From Salinivibrio proteolyticus (GTDB lineage Bacteria > Pseudomonadota > Gammaproteobacteria > Enterobacterales > Vibrionaceae), in NCBI RefSeq assembly GCF_001996165.1, contig NZ_MUFP01000012.1:26621-65024 (forward strand): a stretch of 38,404 nucleotides of DNA, in the 5' to 3' direction. Position 1 is the first letter of the stretch. Every line of letters begins with the position of its first letter. The translations under genes and the position numbers were made by a program. The notes under the pieces are model-generated. The model was not told where the DNA came from. It saw nothing but the letters and a program-made list of their open reading frames with translations, and made no database searches. Of this stretch, positions 24,935 to 33,986 are shown one piece after another.

Positions 24935-26817
24935 TGTTTTGCCTCTTTATTCTCTTCGGCGTCTTTTTCAATCAAGATGTGATCAAAAATACGACGGGCA
25001 ATGGGCGCACCGTTACTTGACCCGCCTCCGGCGTTTTCTAATACCATGGAGACCGCCACCTTGGGATGTTCAAAGGGAGCGAACCCGATAAATAGCGCAT
25101 GGTCGCGTAAGTGCTCTGCAATCTCGTCGGCGTTGTATTCTTCATCCTCGCCCAAGCCAAACACCTGTGCGGTACCGGACTTCCCGCCAGAGACATATTT
25201 TGCGGTGCGGAACGAGCGTCTAGCGGTACCTTTACGACCATGATTAACCAATCGCATCCCTTCAAGGGCGACGTCCCAATACTTATCGCTTACTCCTTTT
25301 ATCGGTGGATAAGGTTCAGGCGTGGGTTTATGCATGCCTTGTTCATCGCGCGATAGCATCAGTAACTTAGGCGCTCTGACTTCGCCGCGATTTAATACCA
25401 CAGTCAGTGCTTTAACCATCTGCATCGGGGTCGCTGTCCAATAGCCTTGACCAATGCCAACGGGAATGGTGTCACCTTTGTACCAAGGTTGGCGGTGACG
25501 GCTCATTTTCCACTCTCGGTTGGGCATATTGGCGCTGCTCTCTTCTTGGATATCTATACCTGTGTATTGACCAAAACCAAATTTCTCCATCCAAGACGAA
25601 AGTTTATCAATCCCCATATCATAGGCGATTTGGTAAAAGAAGGTATCCACCGACTCTTCAATCGATTGGACAATATTTACACGGCCATGCCCCCATGGAC
25701 GCCAGTCACGGAAAGGGCGAGTGTTAGAGTTGGGGATCCGCCAATAACCGGGGTCGTTGCGGGTAGTCTTGGTGGTAATAATCCCTTCTTCCAGTGCAGC
25801 GACAGCAATAAAGGGCTTCACCGTTGACGCCGGCGGATAGATGCCCAATGTCGCACGGTTTACCAATGGTCTGTCTCTATCATTAAGCAGGGCACTGTAT
25901 TGGGTGCTGGAAATGCCGTGAACAAAAAGGTTCGGGTCATAGCTGGGGGTCGATACCATGGCTAAAACGCCAGATGTTTTCGGATCGAGCACAACCACAG
26001 CGCCACGGCGATCGCCTAAGATGCCACGAATATAAAGCTGTAAATCAATATCGAGATTGAGGATCAAATCCTTACCCGGCACGGGTGGCACATATTTTAA
26101 GGTGCGGATGATTCGGCCTCGGCTATTCACCTCGACTTCTTGATAGCCCGCTTTACCATGCAACACGGGCTCGTAATATTTTTCTATGCCGAGTTTGCCG
26201 ATGTCACGCGTCGCGCGGTAGTTATTGAGCACATCTTTTTGACGCAGTTTGGCGATATCACGGTCGTTGATTTTTGCAACGTAACCCAGCACATGGGTCA
26301 GCGCATCGCCGTAAGGGTAGTGGCGTTTTAGATATGCCTTGATTTCCACCCCGGAAAATTGGTGCTGGTGGGCAGAAAAGATGGCGACCTCTTTATCGGT
26401 TAACTGGGTCTTTAGCGGCACCGCATTAAAGCGACGCGAACGTCTACGTTCTTTTTGGAAGTTGTCGATATCACTGTCAGACAGCGACAGTAATGACTGT
26501 AAGCGCGCCAAGGTGGCGGGCATATCATCGACTTGTTCAGGGGTGATTTCGAGATGATATACCGGCCGGTTTTCTGCGAGCAATTTGCCGTTGCGATCAT
26601 AGATAAGACCGCGGTTGGGCGCGACAGGAACCACTTTAATCCGGTTATCATTTGAGCGCGTCTGATAATCTTGGTGTTCAACGACCTGAATGTGATAGAG
26701 GTTGGTAAGCAAGATCCCGACTAAGGCAATAATCCCGATGAAGCAGACAATCGCTCGGCGGACAAACAGCGCCGCTTCGGCGCTATGGTCGCGAATTTGA
26801 CTTCGTTGGCGCTTCAT
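24931..26817 (-). CDS. mrdA: Penicillin-binding protein 2 (elongasome transpeptidase)
   Basis: Class B PBP of 628 residues that crosslinks peptidoglycan during lateral-wall growth with RodA, MreCD and RodZ. It has one N-terminal membrane helix (about 22-42), a non-catalytic pedestal domain, and a transpeptidase domain with SxxK at Ser331-Lys334 (PPASTVKPF), SxD at Ser389-Asp391 and KSGT at 546-549. These lie within two residues of the E. coli positions. The start is 6 nt after the rlmH stop. Confidence 0.98.
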   Translation of the reverse strand: MKRQRSQIRDHSAEAALFVRRAIVCFIGIIALVGILLTNLYHIQVVEHQDYQTRSNDNRIKVVPVAPNRGLIYDRNGKLLAENRPVYHLEITPEQVDDMPATLARLQSLLSLSDSDIDNFQKERRRSRRFNAVPLKTQLTDKEVAIFSAHQHQFSGVEIKAYLKRHYPYGDALTHVLGYVAKINDRDIAKLRQKDVLNNYRATRDIGKLGIEKYYEPVLHGKAGYQEVEVNSRGRIIRTLKYVPPVPGKDLILNLDIDLQLYIRGILGDRRGAVVVLDPKTSGVLAMVSTPSYDPNLFVHGISSTQYSALLNDRDRPLVNRATLGIYPPASTVKPFIAVAALEEGIITTKTTRNDPGYWRIPNSNTRPFRDWRPWGHGRVNIVQSIEESVDTFFYQIAYDMGIDKLSSWMEKFGFGQYTGIDIQEESSANMPNREWKMSRHRQPWYKGDTIPVGIGQGYWTATPMQMVKALTVVLNRGEVRAPKLLMLSRDEQGMHKPTPEPYPPIKGVSDKYWDVALEGMRLVNHGRKGTARRSFRTAKYVSGGKSGTAQVFGLGEDEEYNADEIAEHLRDHALFIGFAPFEHPKVAVSMVLENAGGGSSNGAPIARRIFDHILIEKDAEENKEAKQ

Positions 26818-26823
26818 CCGTGA

Positions 26824-27294
26824 TTATTCTCGATGGTAAGGATGGTTAGTCGTTAAGCTCCACGCGCGATATAGGCTCTCAGCCATGACAATACGTACCA
26901 GCGGATGTGGCAGTGTCAGTGGCGATAAAGACCAACTTTGTTCCGCAGCGGCCTTACATTCTGATGCCAATCCTTCTGGCCCGCCAATTAAGATCGCCAC
27001 GTCACGAGCGTCAAGCTTCCATTTCTCTAACTGTTCAGCCAATTGCGGGGTATCCCAAGGTTTACCGGGAATGTCGAGTGTCACGATACGGCTACCGCGG
27101 TTGACCGCGGCTAACATAGCTTCGCCTTCTTTTTGCAGAATGCGGGCAATGTCGGCGTTTTTGCCCCGTTTTCCCGCGGGGATCTCAATCAGCTCTAAAG
27201 GCATATCTTTGGGAAAACGACGCTGGTACTCGGCGAAGCCTTGCTCAACCCATTTCGGCATTTTATTGCCGACGGCAATCAACTGAATTTTCAT
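26824..27294 (-). CDS. rlmH: 23S rRNA pseudouridine-1915 N3-methyltransferase RlmH
   Basis: SPOUT-class methyltransferase that makes m3-pseudouridine 1915 in helix 69 of 23S rRNA on assembled ribosomes. From the ATG at 27294 it has 156 residues (E. coli 155). The N-terminus [20 protein letters not shown], the SAM-binding knot IGGPEGLA and the C-terminal tail [11 protein letters not shown] are diagnostic. A TTG directly before the ATG could add one residue. It begins 3 nt after rsfS, as in other gamma-proteobacteria. Confidence 0.97.
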   Translation of the reverse strand: MKIQLIAVGNKMPKWVEQGFAEYQRRFPKDMPLELIEIPAGKRGKNADIARILQKEGEAMLAAVNRGSRIVTLDIPGKPWDTPQLAEQLEKWKLDARDVAILIGGPEGLASECKAAAEQSWSLSPLTLPHPLVRIVMAESLYRAWSLTTNHPYHRE

Positions 27295-27297
27295 CAA

Positions 27298-27615
27298 TTA
27301 GTTCCAGAGCTTTTCCAGTTGATAGAGCTGGCGCTGTTCTTCTTGCATCACATGCACCATCACATCACCCAAATCGACCACGACCCACTCGCTGTCGTCT
27401 TGGCCTTCCATACCCATCGCGCCGATATTGATAGCTTGGGCTTCGTCACGCACATGCTCTGCAATGGAAGCAACATGGCGACGAGAGTTACCGGTGCACA
27501 GCACCATAAAATCGGTAATGGAAGATTTGTCACGGACATCCAGTGTCACAATGTCACTGGCTTTCATATCATCGACCTTATCGGCCACAAACTGTTGTAA
27601 CTCGGTAGCTTGCAA
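27298..27615 (-). CDS. rsfS: Ribosomal silencing factor RsfS
   Basis: Binds ribosomal protein uL14 and blocks subunit joining when nutrients are short. At 105 residues it aligns end to end with E. coli RsfS (MQGKALQDFV there, MQATELQQFV here; both end LYQLEKLW-like). The initiation codon is TTG at 27615, supported by AGAGGT about 6 nt upstream and by the family length; no ATG fits. Conserved blocks are KSSITDFMVLCTGNSRRHV and WVVVDLGDVMVHVMQEEQR. An extended -10 promoter lies 41-49 nt upstream. It directly precedes rlmH. Confidence 0.96.
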   Translation of the reverse strand: MQATELQQFVADKVDDMKASDIVTLDVRDKSSITDFMVLCTGNSRRHVASIAEHVRDEAQAINIGAMGMEGQDDSEWVVVDLGDVMVHVMQEEQRQLYQLEKLWN

Positions 27616-27655
27616 AAGAGACCTCTATGGTTACCGTTTGGATTACTGGCAAGCG

Positions 27656-27664
27656 AGTATATCA
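27656..27664 (-). promoter_or_regulatory. Extended -10 promoter for rsfS-rlmH
   Basis: TGATATACT on the minus strand matches the extended -10 (TGn-TATAAT, one mismatch). The -35 is weak. It lies in the 70-bp gap between holA and rsfS, where nadD would be expected. Confidence 0.5.
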
Positions 27665-27685
27665 CTCACTTGCCTTTTGGACACA

Positions 27686-28711
27686 TTAGCGCGGCTGAGG
27701 TTCAGGCATTTGGCACATGAGTGCGCAAAAATAGTGCAATTCAGGCCAAGGATCGCGGCTGTAATCGGTTTTTAGACCGATTTCGAGCTGAGCAAGTTGC
27801 CGCAGAAGTTGAGTCAGACGCGGTCGCGTTAAGCGATTCAGCGCTGCAATCATCATGGGTCGGCGTGTTTGCCAGATCCGCAATTGGTCGAATATTTTGT
27901 TCAATGGCCGCCCTTGTTGGCCTTGCTCATGGATCACATACAGCTGCTTGAGCTCTTTTTGGATCAATCGTAGCAACAAGGTGGGCTCGTTTCCTTCTGC
28001 ATAGAGTTGCTCCAAAATACGCTGCGCGCGCTGCGCTTTTCCTTCTAATAACGCATCGGTAAGTTGGAAAGGCGTAAAATGATGATGGCGCGACAGGGCG
28101 CTTTCAATGCGAGGAAGCGTTAAGGCGCCGTCAGGATAGAGCAACTGCAGAATGTGCAGGCTTTGTACCAAAGCCAGTAAGTTACCTTCATGCCATTGTG
28201 CTAACAGTTGCAATGCTGGTTGATCCGGTTTAAGCCCCAGCCCTTGACAGCGCTGCTCGATAAAACGCGGTAACTGGCGGGCATCGGGCGTATTACACAC
28301 CACATAGAGCCCGTGCTGAGACAAGGCGGTGAACCACTTGGCAGACTCTTGCTTCTTATTTAAACGCTCGCCTTGCACCAGCAATAAAATATCAGGGTTA
28401 AGCCATTGTACAATGTCAGCCAATTGCTTGGCTTGTGTGGTGTTAAGGCCATTTTCTGGGCAAGTGATTTCGATAATCTGGCGTGAAGAAAACAAACTCA
28501 GCGCTTGGCAGCAATCAATCACCTCCTGCCAATTGAGCTGTGCATCAATGATAAAGCGATGATGCTCTTCAAACCCTTGCTCTCGAGCGGAGCGACAAAT
28601 TGCATCGCGTGATTCAAGTTTCAGCAAAGGATCAGAGCCAAACACGAGATAGGTTTGGCGCAGTGGCTGCTTGAGCTGCTGCGCCAATTGTTCTGGATAC
28701 GTTCTCATCAT
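27686..28711 (-). CDS. holA: DNA polymerase III subunit delta
   Basis: Clamp-loader wrench subunit that opens the beta sliding clamp. The 341-residue protein (E. coli 343) begins MMRTYPEQLAQQLKQPLRQTYLVFGSDPLLKLE, with the family's N-terminal beta-clamp-interacting AAA+ domain. It continues with EITCPENGLNTTQAKQL and the middle-domain NPDILLLVQGERLNKKQESAKWF. The collar domain near the C-terminus contains ALNRLTRPRLTQLLRQLAQLEIGLKTDY. The start overlaps the lptE stop as ATGA. Confidence 0.96.
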   Translation of the reverse strand: MMRTYPEQLAQQLKQPLRQTYLVFGSDPLLKLESRDAICRSAREQGFEEHHRFIIDAQLNWQEVIDCCQALSLFSSRQIIEITCPENGLNTTQAKQLADIVQWLNPDILLLVQGERLNKKQESAKWFTALSQHGLYVVCNTPDARQLPRFIEQRCQGLGLKPDQPALQLLAQWHEGNLLALVQSLHILQLLYPDGALTLPRIESALSRHHHFTPFQLTDALLEGKAQRAQRILEQLYAEGNEPTLLLRLIQKELKQLYVIHEQGQQGRPLNKIFDQLRIWQTRRPMMIAALNRLTRPRLTQLLRQLAQLEIGLKTDYSRDPWPELHYFCALMCQMPEPQPR

Positions 28712-29331
28712 TGCGCGGTATCAGTCTCAGTCTGACGCGTTTCAATAATGATTTCAGGCTTGGTTGGGCTCTCTCCTTGCTCAAGCTGCTCCATCGCCGC
28801 TTGTTCGGCCTGACGCCGCTCAAATTCGGCAATATCACCTTTAAGCTGAGAGAGTTGACGCATAATCTGGCGTGTCGCTTCGGTCCGCATCTCCGCAACC
28901 AGCTTGTCTTGCTCGACCGATTTAGCCAAGGCTGTTAGCGGGTTATCGAGGAAGTTACGACTTAGCGTGGTTGAAAAAGTATAACTGCCTTTTTGCGGCA
29001 CAGTCACCCGGTAGCGAGCCACATAGCGGAACTCTTTCTCTGCCACACGGCTGTTTTGGTAAAGCGATAGGGTTTGTTCGCTATTGCTTTCGCCAAGCAG
29101 GTGAATATTGGTCACTGTATTGGCGGGCGCAACCAGTTCAACCTTATGTTGATTGAGTTGATTGCGCAGTTGGCGTGTGAGCTCACCGTAAGGGTCGACG
29201 CTGGTTAACGACACTTGCGTGACCTCGTCCGGTAAGTTGTAGCTGTCACGTAAGGCAAACCCGCAAGAGGCGGTGGTCAAAGCGACCACCGCAACAAGCA
29301 GGAAGCGAAACACAGGTTTAAACAGGGTCAC
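28708..29331 (-). CDS. lptE: LPS-assembly lipoprotein LptE
   Basis: Outer-membrane lipoprotein that plugs the LptD barrel and helps insert lipopolysaccharide into the outer leaflet. It has 207 residues with a lipobox TTASC (Cys23) and the characteristic CGFALRDSYNLPDEV start of the mature protein, followed by a two-layer alpha/beta domain. The C-terminus from about 150 is a charged, glutamine-rich tail. The start is GTG at 29331, 7 nt after a strong AAGGAG. It lies 15 nt from the leuS stop. Confidence 0.95.
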   Translation of the reverse strand: MTLFKPVFRFLLVAVVALTTASCGFALRDSYNLPDEVTQVSLTSVDPYGELTRQLRNQLNQHKVELVAPANTVTNIHLLGESNSEQTLSLYQNSRVAEKEFRYVARYRVTVPQKGSYTFSTTLSRNFLDNPLTALAKSVEQDKLVAEMRTEATRQIMRQLSQLKGDIAEFERRQAEQAAMEQLEQGESPTKPEIIIETRQTETDTAQ

Positions 29332-29346
29332 GCTACTGCTCCTTGT

Positions 29347-31923
29347 TTAGTTAGCAACAATGTTAACCAGTTTACCTGGTACATAGATGACTTTGCGCAC
29401 GGTTTTCCCGTCAGTAAATTTAACCACATTTTCATCAGTCATCGCTTGTGCTTCGACCGCTTCTTTTTCGGCGTCAGCAGCAACGGTGATTTTGGCACGC
29501 AGTTTTCCGTTGACTTGGACGATGATGAGCTTTTCATCTTCAACCATGGCGTCTTGGTCAGCTTGTGGCCATTGGGCGTCATCAATGTGCTGTTCACCCA
29601 GCGCTTCCCACAGTGTAAAGCTGATGTGTGGGGTGATTGGGTAGAGCATCACAACAATCGCCTTCAGCGCTTCATCCAGCACCGCTCGGTCTTGCTCGCT
29701 CTCTTGTGGTGCTTTCACCAAACGGTTCATCAGCTCCATAATCGCAGCAATCGCAGTGTTGAACGTTTGACGACGACCCATGTCGTCACTCACTTTGGCA
29801 ATGGCTTTGTGAACGTCACGGCGCAGTGCTTTCTGCTCATTGTTCAGAGCGCTAGCATCGAGTGCTGCGACTGCACCTTTTGCGCTGTGCTCGTAAACCA
29901 ATTTCCACACGCGACGCAAGAAGCGGTGAGAGCCTTCGACGCCTGACTCTTGCCACTCAAGGGTCATTTCTGCTGGCGCGGCAAACATCATGAACAAGCG
30001 TACGGTGTCGGCACCATATTTTTCGACCATCAATTGCGGGTCGATACCATTGTTCTTCGACTTTGACATCTTGGTCATGCCAGTATGCACGACTTCGCGT
30101 CCTTCATTGTCGATAGCTTTGATGATCTTGCCTTTGCTGTCGCGTTCGACGGTCACATCGGTTGGCGAGACCCAAACTCGCACGCCTTTCTCGTCGTTGT
30201 AGTAGAAGGCGTCGGCAAGCACCATGCCTTGGCAAAGTAGCTGCTTAAAAGGCTCGTCACTGTCGACCATGTTGTCGTCACGGAGCAGTTTATGGAAGAA
30301 GCGTGAGTAAAGCAGGTGCATACACGCATGTTCGATCCCGCCTATGTACTGGTCAACAGGCAGCCAGTAGTTCGCGGCGGCTGGGTCGAGCATTTGGTCT
30401 GCTTGTGGCGAACAATAGCGCGCGTAGTACCAAGATGACTCCATGAAGGTATCAAAGGTGTCGGTTTCACGCAGCGCAGGCTTGCCTTGATACTGGGTTT
30501 GCGCCCATTGCTTATCGGCTTTGATCGGGCTTTGCACGCCGTCCATAACCACGTCTTCTGGCAAGATGACAGGCAGTTCCTCGCTAGGAACAGGCACCAC
30601 CTCACCGTCTTCCGTGTTCAGCATTGGGATAGGTGCACCCCAGTAGCGTTGACGAGAAACGCCCCAATCACGCAGACGGAAGTTAACGGTTTTCTTGCCT
30701 TTACCCAGCGATTCAAGCTTGGCGGCAATCGCATCAAACGCGGCATCAAAGTCTAGGCCGTCAAATTCGCCAGAGTTAAACAGTTTGCCTTTCTCAGTAT
30801 GCGCTTGCTCGGACAGATCTGGCGCTTGGCCATTTTCGTCAAGGATCACCGGTTCAATATCGAGACCGTATTTGCTGGCGAACTCAAAGTCGCGTTGATC
30901 GTGCGCTGGCACGGCCATAACTGCGCCTGTGCCGTAGTCCATCAAGACAAAGTTGGCGACAAAGATAGGCACACGACGACCGTTCAAAGGGTGTGTTGCG
31001 TACAAGCCGGTTGCCATGCCTTTTTTCTCCATGGTTGCAAGTTCTGCTTCAGCAACCTTGGTGTTACGGCACTCCTGTACAAATTCAGCCAACGCTGGAT
31101 TTTGTTTGGAAGCGGCATCCGCGAGTGGGTGACCAGCGGCAATGCCAACATAGGTGACGCCCATCAGGGTATCAGGACGCGTGGTGTACACATCCAGCGC
31201 AGGATGATCGCCTTCTACGTCAAAGGTCAGTTCCACCCCTTCAGAGCGGCCAATCCAGTTGCGTTGCATGGTTTTAACCATTTCTGGCCAACCATCCAAT
31301 TTATCGATGTCTTGGAGCAGCTCTTCTGCATAGTCGGTGATTTTAATAAACCACTGCGGGATTTCTTTTTGCTCAACCGGTGTGTCACAACGCCAACAGC
31401 AGCCTTCGTGTACCTGCTCATTGGCCAAAACGGTTTGGTCATTCGGACACCAGTTTACCGACGAGGTTTTCTTATATACCAAGCCTTTGTTGTAAAGCTT
31501 GGTGAAGAACTCTTGTTCCCAGCGGTAGTAATCTGGACTACAGGTGGCGACTTCACGGTTCCAATCGTAACCAAAGCCCAGCATTTTCAGCTGGCCTTTC
31601 ATGTAATCAATGTTTTCGTAGGTCCAAGGTGCCGGTGCGGTTTTGTTTTTAATCGCCGCGCCCTCAGCGGGTAGGCCAAAGGCGTCCCAACCGATAGGCT
31701 GCATCACGTTTTTACCTTGCAGGCGCTGGTAGCGTGAAATGACGTCACCGATGGTGTAGTTGCGCACATGTCCCATGTGCAAACGACCACTGGGGTATGG
31801 GAACATAGAAAGACAATAAAATTTTTCTTTGTTAGGGTCTTCATGAACCACAAAGGTTTTATTTTCGTCCCAATGGGCTTGAACTTTTTGTTCAATATCT
31901 TGCGGGCTATATTGTTCTTGCAT
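29347..31923 (-). CDS. leuS: Leucyl-tRNA synthetase
   Basis: Class Ia synthetase that charges tRNA-Leu, with a CP1 editing domain that hydrolyses mischarged tRNA. It has 858 residues (E. coli 860). The HIGH-type signature is HMGH at 49-52, and KMSKS is near residue 620 ([14 protein letters not shown]). The editing-site [14 protein letters not shown] block and the C-terminal tRNA-binding domain are present. It is the promoter-proximal gene of the large minus-strand cluster and is divergent from the ybeL-like gene. I saw no T-box or leader-peptide attenuator upstream. Confidence 0.98.
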   Translation of the reverse strand: MQEQYSPQDIEQKVQAHWDENKTFVVHEDPNKEKFYCLSMFPYPSGRLHMGHVRNYTIGDVISRYQRLQGKNVMQPIGWDAFGLPAEGAAIKNKTAPAPWTYENIDYMKGQLKMLGFGYDWNREVATCSPDYYRWEQEFFTKLYNKGLVYKKTSSVNWCPNDQTVLANEQVHEGCCWRCDTPVEQKEIPQWFIKITDYAEELLQDIDKLDGWPEMVKTMQRNWIGRSEGVELTFDVEGDHPALDVYTTRPDTLMGVTYVGIAAGHPLADAASKQNPALAEFVQECRNTKVAEAELATMEKKGMATGLYATHPLNGRRVPIFVANFVLMDYGTGAVMAVPAHDQRDFEFASKYGLDIEPVILDENGQAPDLSEQAHTEKGKLFNSGEFDGLDFDAAFDAIAAKLESLGKGKKTVNFRLRDWGVSRQRYWGAPIPMLNTEDGEVVPVPSEELPVILPEDVVMDGVQSPIKADKQWAQTQYQGKPALRETDTFDTFMESSWYYARYCSPQADQMLDPAAANYWLPVDQYIGGIEHACMHLLYSRFFHKLLRDDNMVDSDEPFKQLLCQGMVLADAFYYNDEKGVRVWVSPTDVTVERDSKGKIIKAIDNEGREVVHTGMTKMSKSKNNGIDPQLMVEKYGADTVRLFMMFAAPAEMTLEWQESGVEGSHRFLRRVWKLVYEHSAKGAVAALDASALNNEQKALRRDVHKAIAKVSDDMGRRQTFNTAIAAIMELMNRLVKAPQESEQDRAVLDEALKAIVVMLYPITPHISFTLWEALGEQHIDDAQWPQADQDAMVEDEKLIIVQVNGKLRAKITVAADAEKEAVEAQAMTDENVVKFTDGKTVRKVIYVPGKLVNIVAN

Positions 31924-32030
31924 CGATGGCTTCCGAGATTCTGTGAGAAAGGTAAAACCTGAAAGAGAAATATCGTCATAGAATAACGAAAGGCAAAGAC
32001 CGCAACAACACTTGAATCAGGAGCAGGACG

Positions 32031-32516
32031 ATGAATAAAGAGAAAGATACCCAACAAAGCATCATCGAGCGCGTTAAAGAGGCGCTGGAAAACAGTCCTG
32101 AATCCCTTGCGCGCTGGGTGGAGTTGTCGGAGCAATACCTTAAGGCCGCAGCGGATTTAACCAAAGATGAGTGGGCATTGATTGAGGCGTATTTCAAACG
32201 TGATGTGAGAGCGTTTGGCGCGCAATATGACAAATCACAGGCCGATGAGATAGACAGTGAGGTTTTTAACGACCTGATTGCTGACACCATTTGGGAACAA
32301 CTGGCGGAGATCACCGACCGAACGCAACTGGAATGGCGTGAAGTGTTTGATGATTTGCAGCATCAAGGGGTGTATGAAGCTGGGGAGATTGTGGGGTTAG
32401 GTATATTGCAATGTGAACAATGCCAGCACCAGACCCGCCATAATCGCGTGGATGTGATTCATCCTTGTGTGAAATGCGGGCATCGCTTTTTTACCCGTCG
32501 CGCTTACCCAGCCTAA
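32031..32516 (+). CDS. ybeL: YbeL-like zinc-ribbon protein (DUF1451)
   Basis: A 161-residue protein with a charged, helical N-terminal two-thirds and a C-terminal four-cysteine zinc ribbon: Cys128, Cys131, Cys146 and Cys149 (CEQC ... CVKC). Length, order and divergent position beside leuS match E. coli ybeL, whose function is unknown. AGGAGCAGGA lies directly upstream of the ATG. There is no signal peptide or membrane helix, so it is likely cytoplasmic. Confidence 0.9.
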   Translation: MNKEKDTQQSIIERVKEALENSPESLARWVELSEQYLKAAADLTKDEWALIEAYFKRDVRAFGAQYDKSQADEIDSEVFNDLIADTIWEQLAEITDRTQLEWREVFDDLQHQGVYEAGEIVGLGILQCEQCQHQTRHNRVDVIHPCVKCGHRFFTRRAYPA

Positions 32517-32521
32517 ATCAA

Positions 32522-32544
32522 AAGCGGGCCGGCAATCCCGGCCC
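32522..32544 (-). terminator. Hairpin terminator for the DUF2069-wrbA-arsC-bepA unit
   Basis: GGGCCGG-CAATC-CCGGCCC (32526-32544) is a perfect 7-bp GC-rich stem. On the minus strand it is followed by GC and four T (CGCTTTTGA). It lies between convergent ybeL and the DUF2069 gene. The short T-run makes it a moderate call. Confidence 0.6.
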
Positions 32545-32571
32545 TCGCGTTATCAACGCCCCGAAGCAGAC

Positions 32572-33006
32572 TTATTCTTCACTTTTTTTGGCACCTTCAA
32601 AGCGTGCTTTTTCTTCTTTCTCAACCTGTGATAATCGAGGCAACTTGAGTCCTTGCGCTTTTCCCATCCAGCGAGCAAACACAATATTGCTCCAAAATGC
32701 ACAGCTGACCAGCACAAGCTCGGCTACCGCTAGCCAGCGTTCGCCTTCATCGACATATATCAGGGTTAGGGCATGTAAAAAGTAAAACATTAAAATAAAG
32801 TTGGCCCAGGCGTGGGTGAACGCTTTGCCCTTAATCAATCCAGGCAGTGGCAACAGCAAAGGCACCAGCCAACCGATCGTGACCGCCCACGCGTTTAAGT
32901 GCGGGTGAGGAGACAGGTAGGCGTGCCAAATCGCTACCCAAGCGATTAGGCCAAGGTTGCTGGCAAGCGAGAGTTTACGCATCAATGCAAGACGAGGGTC
33001 AGTCAC
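32572..33006 (-). CDS. DUF2069 inner-membrane protein
   Basis: A small integral membrane protein of 144 residues with four predicted helices (about 17-31, 41-59, 67-87 and 91-113) and a charged cytoplasmic tail rich in Lys and Glu. It fits the DUF2069 family, commonly found beside wrbA and arsC in gamma-proteobacteria. No function is known. It is the last gene of the minus-strand unit starting with bepA, 12 nt after wrbA. Confidence 0.85.
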   Translation of the reverse strand: MTDPRLALMRKLSLASNLGLIAWVAIWHAYLSPHPHLNAWAVTIGWLVPLLLPLPGLIKGKAFTHAWANFILMFYFLHALTLIYVDEGERWLAVAELVLVSCAFWSNIVFARWMGKAQGLKLPRLSQVEKEEKARFEGAKKSEE

Positions 33007-33018
33007 TGTGATGTCCTT

Positions 33019-33609
33019 TTACGAGCAAGTGGAGTTGAGCGTGCGCGCGAGTGAAGCGAGCCGTTGGCCGAGCGCATTGGCTATTTTTTTCTCATCGGCG
33101 AGCAAAGGGGTTTGAGCGTTGCTCACACTCGAGGCACCATAGGGCGAACCACCGCCTTGGGTGGTGTGCAGTGCGCTTTCACTGTGCGGCACGCCAACAA
33201 GAATCATACCGTGATGTAGCAGGGGCACCGTCATGGTGAGCAGGGTGGTTTCTTGTCCTCCATGAAGCATAGAGCCGGCCCCAAACACGGCGGCAGGTTT
33301 ATCGATTAAGGCCCCAGATAGCCACTCGGCACTGGTACTGTCGATAAAATGCTTGAGTGGCGCGGCCATATTGCCGAAACGCACCGGACTCCCCAAGGCT
33401 AACCCATCACAGTCGACCAAGTCTTGGCGAGTCACAAAAGGATCGCTGGCTGAATCGGCCGGTGTTTTTCCGTCTGTGTAACTCGGCAATTCTGGTACCG
33501 TACGTAACACGGCCTCCACGCCCTGAGATTCAATGCCTCTTGCTAGCTGTTGCGCTAATTTGCGGGTATTGCCTGAGCGACTGTAGTAAAGCACCAGTAC
33601 TTTTGTCAT
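33019..33609 (-). CDS. wrbA: WrbA-type NAD(P)H:quinone oxidoreductase
   Basis: A flavodoxin-like FMN protein of 196 residues that performs two-electron reduction of quinones, limiting redox cycling. The FMN phosphate loop is YYSRSGNTRKLA (9-20), and SPVRFGNMAAPLKHFID and GAGSMLHGGQETTLLTM are typical WrbA blocks. In E. coli wrbA is elsewhere on the chromosome; this linkage with arsC/bepA is the Vibrio-type arrangement, as far as I recall. Its start overlaps the arsC stop by 4 bp. The membrane and oxidative-stress theme of neighbours is suggestive only. Confidence 0.93.
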   Translation of the reverse strand: MTKVLVLYYSRSGNTRKLAQQLARGIESQGVEAVLRTVPELPSYTDGKTPADSASDPFVTRQDLVDCDGLALGSPVRFGNMAAPLKHFIDSTSAEWLSGALIDKPAAVFGAGSMLHGGQETTLLTMTVPLLHHGMILVGVPHSESALHTTQGGGSPYGASSVSNAQTPLLADEKKIANALGQRLASLARTLNSTCS

Positions 33610-33962
33610 GCCAAAAGATCCAAAACGTTTTCCGGTGGACGACCAATAACGGCACGCTCAGCCTTAACAGCGATAGGGCGCTCAATGAGTTTAGGGTTGT
33701 TGACCATCGCGTCGAGCAGTTGCGCTTCCGTCACGCTGGCATCACCCAGCTGCGCGGTTTTATAGTCTGCTTCCTTGGTTCGCATCATGTCGCGAAATGA
33801 GCGGATGCCGAGCTTATCTTTCAAGGCGGTCAGGGTGTCGGCAGACGGAGGCGTTTCCAGATACTTAACGATGTTTGGTTGCACGCCATTAGATTCGAGC
33901 AGTGCAAGTGTTTCACGGCTTTTGGAACAACGCGGGTTGTGATAAAGCGTAATAGTGGTCAC
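33606..33962 (-). CDS. yfgD: ArsC/YfgD-family thioredoxin-fold reductase
   Basis: A 118-residue ArsC-like protein with the HNPRCSKSR loop (Cys12) and the later conserved NPKLIERPI and RAVIGRPPE segments. The fold is that of glutaredoxin-coupled arsenate reductases, but no ars genes are nearby. In E. coli the neighbour of bepA is yfgD, a member of this family without proven arsenate activity. Conservation of the catalytic Cys allows reductase activity; the physiological substrate is unknown. It starts 24 nt after bepA and overlaps wrbA. Confidence 0.9.
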   Translation of the reverse strand: MTTITLYHNPRCSKSRETLALLESNGVQPNIVKYLETPPSADTLTALKDKLGIRSFRDMMRTKEADYKTAQLGDASVTEAQLLDAMVNNPKLIERPIAVKAERAVIGRPPENVLDLLA

Positions 33963-33986
33963 GACAGATATCCTTATTTGAATGAA

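Noticed and set aside
30799-31674. A 291-codon open frame antisense to leuS
   Set aside because: It lies wholly within the leuS coding strand and shows no recognisable domain; antisense open frames of this sort are common opposite long, codon-biased genes.
31924-32030. T-box or leucine leader peptide upstream of leuS
   Set aside because: Only about 107 bp separate leuS from the divergent gene; no T-box sequence, specifier stem or run of Leu codons is visible.
33606-33962. Arsenic-resistance arsC
   Set aside because: The fold and Cys12 fit, but no arsR, arsB or arsenite exporter is near and synteny with bepA points to the YfgD subgroup, so a resistance role is not claimed.
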